A DNA stretch of 47,937 nt, from IMG/VR virus record IMGVR_UViG_3300016457_001507, positions 1-47,937 of that record; one strand, 5' to 3'. The notes under the pieces were generated by a model. That model searched no databases. It was not told the origin of the DNA and was given only the letters and a program-made list of their open reading frames with translations. This DNA comes from a virus. Made by a program: the position numbers and the translations under genes. Of this stretch, positions 7,086 to 13,720 are shown piece by piece. Within the stretch, counting starts at the first letter, position 1. The number at the start of each line of letters is the position of its first letter.

Positions 7086-7366
7086 GCGGCACCGTCCTTG
7101 CTGATCGTGTAGCCGCGGCTGCGGGTCGCGTTGATGCTGTAACCGTGCTGGATCAGCTTCTGGCGAAGGCGGCATACGGTCACCTGCACCGTGTTCGACT
7201 TGCTGCCGGCGGCGCCGTACAGCTTCTCTTCCAGCGTCGCGCGGCTGACCGGGGTGTCGCCGGCGTCGATGATCAGCTGCAGGACCTTCGACTCGGTGGG
7301 GCTGAGCGGTAGGCGCTGGCCGCCGACCATCGCGGCGCGCGGCTCGGTGCGCAGGCCGGCGATCAC
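7082..7366 (-). CDS. OmpR/PhoB-type winged-helix DNA-binding protein
   Basis: A 94-residue stand-alone DNA-binding domain of the Trans_reg_C type. Typical features run in order: LSPTESKVLQLIID (first helix, about 21-34), SRATLEEKLYG (residues 41-51), NTVQVTVCRLRQKL (recognition helix, about 58-71), and the wing RSRGYTI (residues 82-88). No receiver domain is attached, so it is not a normal two-component regulator. The start is GTG overlapping the upstream stop (GTGA). As the second gene behind PL it may regulate phage or host promoters early in infection. Confidence 0.85.
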   Translation of the reverse strand: MIAGLRTEPRAAMVGGQRLPLSPTESKVLQLIIDAGDTPVSRATLEEKLYGAAGSKSNTVQVTVCRLRQKLIQHGYSINATRSRGYTISKDGAA

Positions 7367-7881
7367 GGCGCCACCTCTATGAAGGCCAGGTCGTACATCA
7401 CGCACTGCGCCCGGGCCAGCACGGGGGATGTGCTCGGCTCTTTGCCGTCTGCGGTCGACAGGGGGACAACCGCATTGGCCCGGACGCATGCTGCCGGGGA
7501 GACCTGGTAGGAGCCGCTCAGCACGGCGTCGGCCGCGTCCAGGGCGAGCTGCCAGCGCTCGGGCTGGAAGCTGTGGGTGAGGGCCTTGGTGATGCCGGGG
7601 GCGCAGTCGGGCACGCGCTCTGCGGAGCGGAAGGCGTTGAGGCTGGTGTTGGCGACGGTTGCGCGCAGGCCCCAGTCGTCGGCAGAGGCCAGCTCGTACA
7701 CCGCCAAGGCGGCGCAAATGCGCGGGCTGGTGATCACCAGCCCATCCGGGGCGTCACCAGCGGCATCAGCCGCCGGCTCGTCGCCGGGCGAGGCCCAAGC
7801 CGCAACGGCCAGGACGATGAAACAGGCGAGGGCGACAAGGCCGAGGCGGGCCGAGCGCAGGTTGCTGGTGGACAGGGGCAT
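7363..7881 (-). CDS. Membrane-anchored or exported protein, first gene of the PL operon
   Basis: A 172-residue protein with an N-terminal hydrophobic segment (about residues 12-30) after a short basic stretch: a signal anchor or a signal peptide ending near AWA. The rest is predicted periplasmic and contains four cysteines, which could form disulfides. It starts at an ATG with a good GGAGAG site, 35 nt downstream of the predicted PL transcription start, so it is the first protein made from PL. The position resembles lambda genes that modify the host early, but no family is recognised. Confidence 0.75.
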   Translation of the reverse strand: MPLSTSNLRSARLGLVALACFIVLAVAAWASPGDEPAADAAGDAPDGLVITSPRICAALAVYELASADDWGLRATVANTSLNAFRSAERVPDCAPGITKALTHSFQPERWQLALDAADAVLSGSYQVSPAACVRANAVVPLSTADGKEPSTSPVLARAQCVMYDLAFIEVAP

Positions 7882-7922
7882 TGCGTTTCTCTCCGTGGGC
7901 GGCAGAAGCCGGCTGCGGAGCT

Positions 7923-7972
7923 ATAAAAGCACGCTAATACGGAGAATGCAAGCACGCTTATTCAGCGTGCTT
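7923..7972 (-). promoter_or_regulatory. PL promoter with three left operators (OL)
   Basis: The leftward promoter reads TTGCAT (7951-7946), a 17-nt spacer and TTTTAT (7928-7923). Three copies of the palindromic operator AAGCRYGCTT lie here: 7927-7936 (one mismatch, in the spacer), 7950-7959 (perfect, touching the -35) and 7963-7972 (one mismatch). The first two are 23 bp apart, the same spacing as at OR, so repressor bound there would block PL. Confidence 0.85.
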
Positions 7973-8002
7973 CTACGCTACTACCTCAAAGGAGCACGAG
8001 GA

Positions 8003-8686
8003 ATGGGGATGGATCTGCGCAAATCGTTGGTGTTGCTGACTCTTGGGGTTATTGGAACTGCCGGTGCCCAGACTCCCGCGCCAGGCGAGGTCAAACGGCA
8101 GGCTATCTCTGTTGAGAAAGCGAATACATCCCGCCGATCCGATGAAAGGCCGAACACCGGCTTTGAGTTCATGGGAATTTTTGTCGGTGGACGACTCGTG
8201 CGGGAGTGCCCCATAGAGCGAGTCTACGGCGGGGCAATATACGACTTGTCCTCAATCGAATCAGCGTGTTGGGCGACCATGAGCATGCGCCAGAATCCGC
8301 GCCCTAACCTGCGGGACAACGACGCGCTGCCTGTGGTCCCTGTTGATAAGAAGAGACCTACAGGCACCCGTTCCGTCAGAGCGGTTGTTGTAGACGGCAG
8401 GATCGAAGGCTTGAGGGTTGAGACGGATGGGTTTCAGCATGCCCAGCAGCTTTTTGAACAGCTGCAGCAGAAGCTTGGAAAGCCGACGATCCAGGGGACC
8501 AGTGAAGTTGTCTCCGGGGTTGGGGCCAAGTTCTCAAGCCCCGAAGCGGTGTGGAATCTACCCGAGGTCTACGTCCACTTTAGTGGGATCGTAGGGGCCA
8601 TCGATTCCGGTCTGATATCTATCTATACACCAGAGCAACAGGCGCGCGAGTCGGCGCGCCAGGAAGCACAGACCAAGTCGTTCTAA
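8003..8686 (+). CDS. Secreted accessory (moron) protein between OL and the repressor
   Basis: A 227-residue protein with a clear signal peptide (basic start, hydrophobic core, likely cleavage after AGA near residue 22). The mature part has three cysteines and ends in a charged helix. The start has a strong AAAGGAG site. The gene is less GC-rich than its neighbours and faces cI, ending 2 nt before the cI stop, while its 5' end abuts the left operators. That location and composition are typical of a lysogenic-conversion gene expressed from the prophage. Possible roles are superinfection exclusion or altering the host envelope. I recognise no family. Confidence 0.8.
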   Translation: MGMDLRKSLVLLTLGVIGTAGAQTPAPGEVKRQAISVEKANTSRRSDERPNTGFEFMGIFVGGRLVRECPIERVYGGAIYDLSSIESACWATMSMRQNPRPNLRDNDALPVVPVDKKRPTGTRSVRAVVVDGRIEGLRVETDGFQHAQQLFEQLQQKLGKPTIQGTSEVVSGVGAKFSSPEAVWNLPEVYVHFSGIVGAIDSGLISIYTPEQQARESARQEAQTKSF

Positions 8687-8688
8687 CG

Positions 8689-9396
8689 TCAGACTTCCTG
8701 CGCGCTTCGCAGCAGTGCCAGGCCCAGAATCTTTCCGCCCACGTGGAGCTGATCAGCCTCGTGCGGCGGAACGACCTCGCTCAGGTACTTCCGGTTGGTG
8801 CTGATGACGTGCAGCCCATCCCGCAGCAGCTGCAGGCGCTTCACGTAGGTCAGTCCGTGCAGGTTGATCAGGTACAGGCCATCGCCGTCGAAGTAGTCCT
8901 TGGCGACGTCCACGAACACCACGTCGCCATTCTTGATGTCGGGATACATCGAATCCCCACGCACGGTCACCAGGCGCACGCGATCACCCTCGGGCACGAA
9001 GCCCAGCTGCTGGCGAACCTGCCACTCTGCGATGTCGAGCTCCCGGACCACGTCCGGGTAATCCTGATTCATTGCGCCAAAGCCCCCTGAAGCCTCGCCT
9101 TCCATTACTCGAAGGCGAACATAGCCAGCGGGTGTCTCACTGACTGATATCGAGGATCCATGAGACTCGTCCCAGCGCTCAGGCAGTTCGCCAGTGATCA
9201 GCCATTCGACCCGGAAAGGCTTGTAGACACGGGCCAACTTCACCGCCGTTTCGCCGCTGAGCGATTTCGTCTTCCCGTCCTCCAGCTGATAGAGAGCTGA
9301 TGCAGTGATCCCAGCACGACGCGCGGCGTCGGCGGGTTCGGTGATGCCGCACTCAGTGCGTGCGCGCTTCAGGCGGGTGGCGAGAGCAGTAGTCAT
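8689..9396 (-). CDS. cI: CI-type prophage repressor (HTH plus S24 peptidase domain)
   Basis: A 235-residue repressor. An HTH_3-type helix-turn-helix occupies about residues 5-65. The C-terminal half is an S24/LexA-like autoprotease and dimerisation domain with Ser149 in GDSM and Lys186 in YVKR. It should bind the AAGCRYGCTT operators at OL and OR to hold PL and PR off. It is divergent from cro across OR, as in lambda. In the hinge (about residues 98-112) I find no Ala-Gly or Cys-Gly dipeptide, the usual self-cleavage site, so induction may use another bond or an antirepressor. A predicted antirepressor lies at 13717-14508. Confidence 0.93.
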   Translation of the reverse strand: MTTALATRLKRARTECGITEPADAARRAGITASALYQLEDGKTKSLSGETAVKLARVYKPFRVEWLITGELPERWDESHGSSISVSETPAGYVRLRVMEGEASGGFGAMNQDYPDVVRELDIAEWQVRQQLGFVPEGDRVRLVTVRGDSMYPDIKNGDVVFVDVAKDYFDGDGLYLINLHGLTYVKRLQLLRDGLHVISTNRKYLSEVVPPHEADQLHVGGKILGLALLRSAQEV

Positions 9397-9398
9397 GT

Positions 9399-9460
9399 TA
9401 GCGAGCTTATTAGTCCGTTAAGTAAGCGTGCTTGCATCCACAATGGAAGCGTGCTTATAT
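9399..9460 (+). promoter_or_regulatory. PR promoter with three right operators (OR)
   Basis: PR reads TTGCAT (9432-9437), a 17-nt spacer and TTATAT (9455-9460). Operator copies are at 9399-9408 (8 of 10 matches, next to the cI start), 9424-9433 (perfect, overlapping the -35) and 9447-9456 (perfect, in the spacer). The two perfect sites are 23 bp apart, matching OL. The weak outer site is placed to control the cI promoter (PRM), as OR3 does in lambda. Confidence 0.87.
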
Positions 9461-9466
9461 GGGGCT

Positions 9467-9709
9467 ATGAACATGCCCCGGATCACCAAGGAAGAAGCCA
9501 TTGCCGCCTACGACGGCAATGCCGCCGCGCTTGCGCGCGCTCTCGGTATCACGCCGTCGGCCGTGTACCAGTGGCCTGACGGTCAGATCGATGACCTGTG
9601 GGCTCTGAAGCTTCGCTTCGTGCTGATGCCGGCCCACTTCCAGGCGCTCCAGCGGCCCGCCGAGGACGATCCGGATGCAGATCGGATCGTGCCGGTCGAC
9701 GCGGCCTAG
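9467..9709 (+). CDS. cro: Cro-like repressor
   Basis: An 80-residue protein with a short helix-turn-helix (about residues 12-33: NAAALARALGITPSAVYQW) of the Cro/YdaS type. It is the first gene from PR and diverges from cI. The chosen ATG lies 7 nt after the predicted -10 box, so transcription would start at or within a base of the initiator codon and the mRNA would be leaderless; a second ATG at 9473 is an alternative. The acidic tail is probably flexible. By lambda analogy it should bind the same operators to shut off cI and later PL/PR. Confidence 0.88.
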   Translation: MNMPRITKEEAIAAYDGNAAALARALGITPSAVYQWPDGQIDDLWALKLRFVLMPAHFQALQRPAEDDPDADRIVPVDAA

Positions 9710-9825
9710 CTGTTACCCATGCGCCGCGCGCTGCCGAGCTGCCGAGCTGCGCCATCTGCCTATCCCCTGAATTCCGGTCGTCCTGTCCATGGCGACCACT
9801 TTGCATCGCCTCCCGAGGTGCGTAA

Positions 9826-10428
9826 ATGAAGCCTGATCCTCAGTACCACGAGCCCCGCTCCGCGGTGGTGTTCCGCCACACGACCGACGCCGTCCGCAAC
9901 AGCGGCCATACCGACAGCAGCCTTGCCCAAGCCATCGCCGAGCAGTACCTGGCGGATGTGGCCCCGACCGAGCGCATCATCCATTTCCATGCCGGCACCG
10001 ATGCAGACAGCATCGAGCGCGCGCTGAAAGCGAATGCCCAGATCGTCGGCCGCATTCGCAACGGCACGGTCAAAATGCCGGTGGACCTTGAAGAGTCGTG
10101 GGTGCGCGCGCTGCCGCCGCAGTGGCGCGACGCCTGCTCCCGCGAACTGGCCCAGCGCTATGGTTTCCTCGGCGCGCGGATCCCGATGATGGAGCCGCAT
10201 GCCGGCGTCCTGGCCGTCGCCCGCCTGTCGGTGGAGTTTGGCCACACCCTCGAGGCGCTGACCAACATCCTGGCCGACGGCCGGATCTGCGCGATGGACA
10301 TCCCTGAGATGCGCCGCGCGCTGGATGAGATGGGGCAGCTGGAAGCCGAGCTGACCACTGCCAGGCAGTACGTCACCGGCCACCTGCAGGAGCTGGCACC
10401 GCGCGCGGTGAGCGGTGGAAGCCAATGA
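9826..10428 (+). CDS. Putative early regulator (CII position)
   Basis: A 200-residue protein 116 nt after cro, with a GAGGTG ribosome-binding site 5 nt from the ATG. It is soluble, with an N-terminal part of mixed character, a central segment (about residues 60-75) that might be a degenerate helix-turn-helix, and helical segments to the end. Position and general make-up fit the phage regulatory CII (CP76) group, but I see no decisive motif. Unknown protein with a likely regulatory role. Confidence 0.6.
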   Translation: MKPDPQYHEPRSAVVFRHTTDAVRNSGHTDSSLAQAIAEQYLADVAPTERIIHFHAGTDADSIERALKANAQIVGRIRNGTVKMPVDLEESWVRALPPQWRDACSRELAQRYGFLGARIPMMEPHAGVLAVARLSVEFGHTLEALTNILADGRICAMDIPEMRRALDEMGQLEAELTTARQYVTGHLQELAPRAVSGGSQ

Positions 10429-10751
10429 GCACCGCCGCGATGGTGAGCTGGGCGATTGCTGTGGTCGGCGAGTTCGATGCCGCCGGCCGCCGCATTCCCG
10501 AGAACGTGGTGCAGCTGCTGCCCATGGTCGATGTCGTGCTCTGGGCGAAGGAGCAGCCGCAGCCTCTGCAGGTAGAAGCCCTGCAGTCGAAGTTCGGCCT
10601 CTCCCGCGCCACGGCCTATCGCTGGCTGACCGCGCTGCACGACCTGCATGACCCCGCGGCCGCGCGCGGCAGGATGCCGGCCGCCCAGCCGCTGGCTTCT
10701 GCCCTCGGGCGGCATCTTCCGGCTGCAGGCCGGGCAGGAGAGGCAGCATGA
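10425..10751 (+). CDS. Small HTH protein, paralogue 1
   Basis: A 108-residue protein overlapping the previous gene (ATGA). Residues of about 47-72 form a helix-turn-helix with the core QSKFGLSRATAYRWLTAL, which aligns with the core QDRFNVSRSTAFRWRSSL of the next gene. The rest of the two proteins differs. A DNA-binding role, probably regulatory or replication-associated, is likely. The C-terminal 30 residues are Ala/Pro-rich and probably unstructured. Confidence 0.75.
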   Translation: MSTAAMVSWAIAVVGEFDAAGRRIPENVVQLLPMVDVVLWAKEQPQPLQVEALQSKFGLSRATAYRWLTALHDLHDPAAARGRMPAAQPLASALGRHLPAAGRAGEAA

Positions 10752-11107
10752 GCCCGCTCGCCAGCCTGGGCACTGTTTGCGGCCCGCAGCGCACCAGCAG
10801 CCTTTGCGACGTGCCTGATTCGGCGCGCGCGCCCGACCACCGCCGCAAGGCGGCGCTCAGTGGTCAGTGCCAGACCAGGATCGTCATCGACTTCGCGCTG
10901 TGGGTGAGCGCGTGCTGCACCAACTTCCCCACGGTCCAGCAGGTGCAGGACCGGTTCAACGTCAGCCGCTCTACGGCGTTCCGCTGGCGGAGCAGCCTGG
11001 CCGACGCCTTGTGCCTGGCCGAAGTGCCGAGGAACCCGTGCCCTTCGCACACGCCGGAGCCGGTGGCGATGGCGCCGCTGCTGCGTGGCATGGGGAATCG
11101 AGCGTGA
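10748..11107 (+). CDS. Small HTH protein, paralogue 2
   Basis: A 119-residue protein overlapping its paralogue by 4 nt. The helix-turn-helix lies at about residues 60-85. The N-terminal 40 residues are basic and cysteine-containing; the segment VIDFALWVSACC before the HTH parallels the VVDVVLWA segment in the upstream gene, supporting duplication. It ends in a GTGA overlap with the initiator-like gene. The function is unknown beyond likely DNA binding. Confidence 0.72.
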   Translation: MSPLASLGTVCGPQRTSSLCDVPDSARAPDHRRKAALSGQCQTRIVIDFALWVSACCTNFPTVQQVQDRFNVSRSTAFRWRSSLADALCLAEVPRNPCPSHTPEPVAMAPLLRGMGNRA

Positions 11108-12108
11108 TCTACTTCGAGATGTACCCCGGCGACTACCTCAAGGACACCACACGGCTGTCCCTGACGGACCACGGCGTCTACTTCAAGCTGATGCTGGCTT
11201 ACTACTCGGAAGAGGAGGCGCTGCCCGAGAGCCTGGGGGAGCTGTATGTCATCGCCGGTGCCATCAGCACGGCCGACAAGGTAGCGGTCAAGAAGGTCGC
11301 CGAGCGCTACTTCCCTGTGGCCGAAGATGGGCTGCGCCACAGCAAGCGCTGCGACGAGCAGATCGCCACCGCTCAGGTCCGAATTGCTGACGGGCAGGGG
11401 CGCCGGGAAGACAGGAAGCAGGCCGAGGCAGAGCGGCAGGCGCGCACCCGCGCGCGGCGCACGATGCTGTTCGAAGACCTACGCAACGTGGGTGTCGTGC
11501 CAAGCGGCATGGCCACCATGGCGGAGTTGAAGGCGCTGCACGTCACGCATGTGACTGGCGATGAACGCGTGACTTCGGCCCACCTGTCACGCGTGACAAG
11601 TCACGGAGAGTCACGCGTGACAGGGGGCGTGAACACAGGCGTGAACACGGGTAACCAGACCCCAGACCCCATATCTATTACTCCAGATACATCACTGCAC
11701 GCTCAAGGATCTCTGAGCGGTGCGTCCGATGCGGGGCGTGCGTGCGTGCTGATGCGCCAGGCCGGTTGCCACTCGACCAACCCGAGCCATCCCGACCTGA
11801 TCGCCGCGCTGGCCGAAGGCGTGACGCCGCAGGAGCTGGCCGACACCGTCACCGAGGCGCTGTCCCGATCCCCACCTGTGGCCAAGCCCTTCCCCTGGGC
11901 AATCCAGGCCGCTCGAAGCCGAAAAGCCGCCGGCGCAACGCCGACGAACACCACCAATCCCGGAGGCCCCAATGCAAACCCTCAACTCGGTTCTGCCGAA
12001 CACGTCGCAGAGGAGCGACGACGCCACGAACAGCGCGCGGCAGCTGGCGGCTTTGGCGGAGCAGGCGGCGACGTCATCGAAGGCGAATTCCAGTGCGTCC
12101 AGCACTGA
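11104..12108 (+). CDS. DUF1376 (YdaU-like) replication initiator-type protein
   Basis: A 334-residue protein starting at a GTG inside a GTGA overlap. The first 95 residues match the DUF1376 family (YFEMYPGDYLKDTTRLSL near the start), which occupies the lambda O position in many phages and has a winged-helix character. A charged helix follows (about 95-125), then a low-complexity middle (about 150-200) whose DNA is full of TCACGCGTGA-type repeats, then a C-terminal domain. As in lambda O, the origin probably lies inside this gene. Its last 137 bp overlap the next gene in another frame. Confidence 0.82.
   Translation: MIYFEMYPGDYLKDTTRLSLTDHGVYFKLMLAYYSEEEALPESLGELYVIAGAISTADKVAVKKVAERYFPVAEDGLRHSKRCDEQIATAQVRIADGQGRREDRKQAEAERQARTRARRTMLFEDLRNVGVVPSGMATMAELKALHVTHVTGDERVTSAHLSRVTSHGESRVTGGVNTGVNTGNQTPDPISITPDTSLHAQGSLSGASDAGRACVLMRQAGCHSTNPSHPDLIAALAEGVTPQELADTVTEALSRSPPVAKPFPWAIQAARSRKAAGATPTNTTNPGGPNANPQLGSAEHVAEERRRHEQRAAAGGFGGAGGDVIEGEFQCVQH
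11542..11700 (+). other. Candidate replication origin: iterons plus AT-rich stretch
   Basis: Repeats of a TCACGCGTGA core occur at 11542-11555 (imperfect), 11565-11573 (half), 11585-11598 (perfect 14-bp palindrome) and 11610-11621 (perfect 12-bp palindrome). Two direct repeats of GGCGTGAACAC follow at 11626-11636 and 11638-11648. An AT-richer segment (about 11668-11700) comes next. The arrangement within the initiator-like gene mirrors lambda ori inside O. Confidence 0.7.
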
Positions 12109-12685
12109 TCCGGACCAGCGCGCAGTGAGCGCCCTGTGGACAGTGTGGGAGCGCATGGCCGGCATGTTCCCCGGGAAGTGGGTGCGCGAGAACGGCACAG
12201 CCCCGGTGAACAACGCGGGCAGCCTGACTACCGCCGGTGAGCTGTGGTTCCAGGTGATGTCTGGCATCACCCCCCGGCAGGTGGCGGAAGGGCTGGGCAA
12301 CTGCCTGCGCAGCGCGCTGCAGTGGCCACCGAACCCCGGCCAGTTCCGCGCCATGTGCCTGGGCGTGCCGGCGCTGGCCGAAGTCGACGGCCAGATGCAA
12401 CCGGGTCAGGCCCACAGCGGGTTCACGGTGCTGGTGCGGTCGAAGCTGGACCTGCACGCTTACCGCACTGCAGAGAGCGGCGCGCTGCAGCAGCGCATGC
12501 TGGCCAACGCCTACGAGCGGGCGGTGAAGCACGTCATGGATGGGGGCGCCGTGCCGGCACCGGCAGAAGCGCTGCCCGCGCCCAAGCACGAGCCACTGGA
12601 GGTGCGCGATCGCGATTCCGCGCGCAGCGCCATGGCGCTCGCTGCTGCCGAGTTGGGTTTCGGAGGCGCACATGGAGCAGGCTGA
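11972..12685 (+). CDS. Lambda P-like helicase loader
   Basis: A 237-residue protein of the phage replication protein P family. Recognisable features are FPGKW (about residue 67), an ELWFQVMSG-type segment, GL-x2-C (about 108) and PPNPGQFRAMC (about 118-128), the family's signature near its C-terminal core. It probably delivers the host replicative helicase to the phage origin. The start overlaps the upstream gene by 137 bp, but a GGAGG five bases before this ATG makes it convincing. It follows the DUF1376 gene, as P follows O. Confidence 0.85.
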   Translation: MQTLNSVLPNTSQRSDDATNSARQLAALAEQAATSSKANSSASSTDPDQRAVSALWTVWERMAGMFPGKWVRENGTAPVNNAGSLTTAGELWFQVMSGITPRQVAEGLGNCLRSALQWPPNPGQFRAMCLGVPALAEVDGQMQPGQAHSGFTVLVRSKLDLHAYRTAESGALQQRMLANAYERAVKHVMDGGAVPAPAEALPAPKHEPLEVRDRDSARSAMALAAAELGFGGAHGAG

Positions 12686-13202
12686 CATCCGCGCCTACCA
12701 GCGGCAGCTGATTCTGTTCTGCCTGGGCGTCCACGGCGACAGCACTGCGGCCGAAGCGCTGGAGCTGATGGGCAACGCCGCGCTCGAGGGCGGCGCACCG
12801 CGCGAGGCCATGCTGCTGACGACCGCCGCCGCTGCCGGCCTGCTGCGCGAGCTGGACCGGGATGGGCTGGTGAGCCGCTGCGAGAACCGCGTCAGCGCTC
12901 GCCACGGGCGGCCAGAGGCTACATGGGCGGTCACCGACGCCGGCCGCGTGGACAGCATGCCCCTGCCGCCGTCCGGGCAGCAGCAGCTGGCCATGCCGCA
13001 TCTGGCACCGGCGCCGACCCTGCGCACCCGGGGCGGCATTTCCATGGAGCAGCTGATGGGCCTGCTCAACGTCGAGTTCGACTGCATGCTCGAGCAGATG
13101 GACCGGGAGCACCAGGCCGCGCAGCTGCGCGCCCGGCACGAGTTCGAAGCCTTCCGCCAGCGCGCGCTGCGCGTGTGGGGCGCTGCGGAGGCATCCGCCT
13201 GA
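12672..13202 (+). CDS. Winged-helix-like protein
   Basis: A 176-residue protein with a GGAGG site 5 nt before the ATG, overlapping the end of the P-like gene by 14 nt. Residues of about 45-95 have the look of a winged helix: LLRELDRDGLVSRCEN followed by a basic wing and a TWAVTDAGR strand. The C-terminal half is helical and charged (about 125-170). It is likely to bind DNA, but I cannot place it in a family. Confidence 0.68.
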   Translation: MEQADIRAYQRQLILFCLGVHGDSTAAEALELMGNAALEGGAPREAMLLTTAAAAGLLRELDRDGLVSRCENRVSARHGRPEATWAVTDAGRVDSMPLPPSGQQQLAMPHLAPAPTLRTRGGISMEQLMGLLNVEFDCMLEQMDREHQAAQLRARHEFEAFRQRALRVWGAAEASA

Positions 13203-13720
13203 TGCCGCCGAAGAAGACGTCCACCCGCTCGCTGCGCTACGCCTCCACGCAGGACATGCCGGAGGGCATGCGCCGTCTGGTCCAGAGCCAGGCCAGCACC
13301 GCTGCCGCCGTACCAGCCCCGACAGCGCCGCGCGCCTATCGGCCGTCGGCAGCGGCTCAGTCCACCGGCAGCGGCGACGCCGCCGGCAAGGTCGCGCGCG
13401 GCAGGCCCCGGCATGTGCCCGGCGAGATGAACAAGACCGAAGAGGCCTATGCCGCGCACCTCGCGCTGCAGATGGCCGCCGGCGAGATCGCCTGGTTCCG
13501 ATTCGAGTCCGTGAAGCTGAAGTTGGCCGAGAAGACCCACCTCACCATCGACTTCTTCGTGATGACGGCCGCCGGCGACCTAGAGGCCCACGAAGTGAAG
13601 GGCTTCTGGGAGGAAGACGCCCGCGTGAAGGTGAAGGTGGCCGCCGAGATGTACCCGTTCCGATTCCTGGCAGTCCAGCGCGCCCCCGGCGGCGGCTGGA
13701 AAACGGAGGTGTTCTCTTGA
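13202..13720 (+). CDS. DUF1064 family endonuclease-like protein
   Basis: A 172-residue protein; the first 70 residues are basic and disordered, the rest matches DUF1064 (PF06356). Candidate PD-(D/E)XK active-site residues are Glu80 (NKTEE), Asp117 (TIDFF), Glu131 and Lys133 (HEVKG). The family is thought to be a phage T7 endonuclease I/VSR-like nuclease and often sits where lambdoid phages carry a Holliday-junction resolvase. Its place after the replication genes fits processing of replication or recombination intermediates. The start overlaps the upstream stop (TGATG). Confidence 0.83.
   Translation: MPPKKTSTRSLRYASTQDMPEGMRRLVQSQASTAAAVPAPTAPRAYRPSAAAQSTGSGDAAGKVARGRPRHVPGEMNKTEEAYAAHLALQMAAGEIAWFRFESVKLKLAEKTHLTIDFFVMTAAGDLEAHEVKGFWEEDARVKVKVAAEMYPFRFLAVQRAPGGGWKTEVFS

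Noticed and set aside
7577-8002. Upstream extension of the secreted moron gene
   Set aside because: The extra 142 residues cross the operators and the antisense of the PL gene; the ATG at 8003 has a strong ribosome-binding site and a signal peptide follows.
9710-9825. Regulatory RNA or CII-dependent promoter between cro and the next gene
   Set aside because: Only a short ctgccgag duplication and one TTGC were seen; no paired TTGC-N6-TTGC or stable hairpin supports a call.
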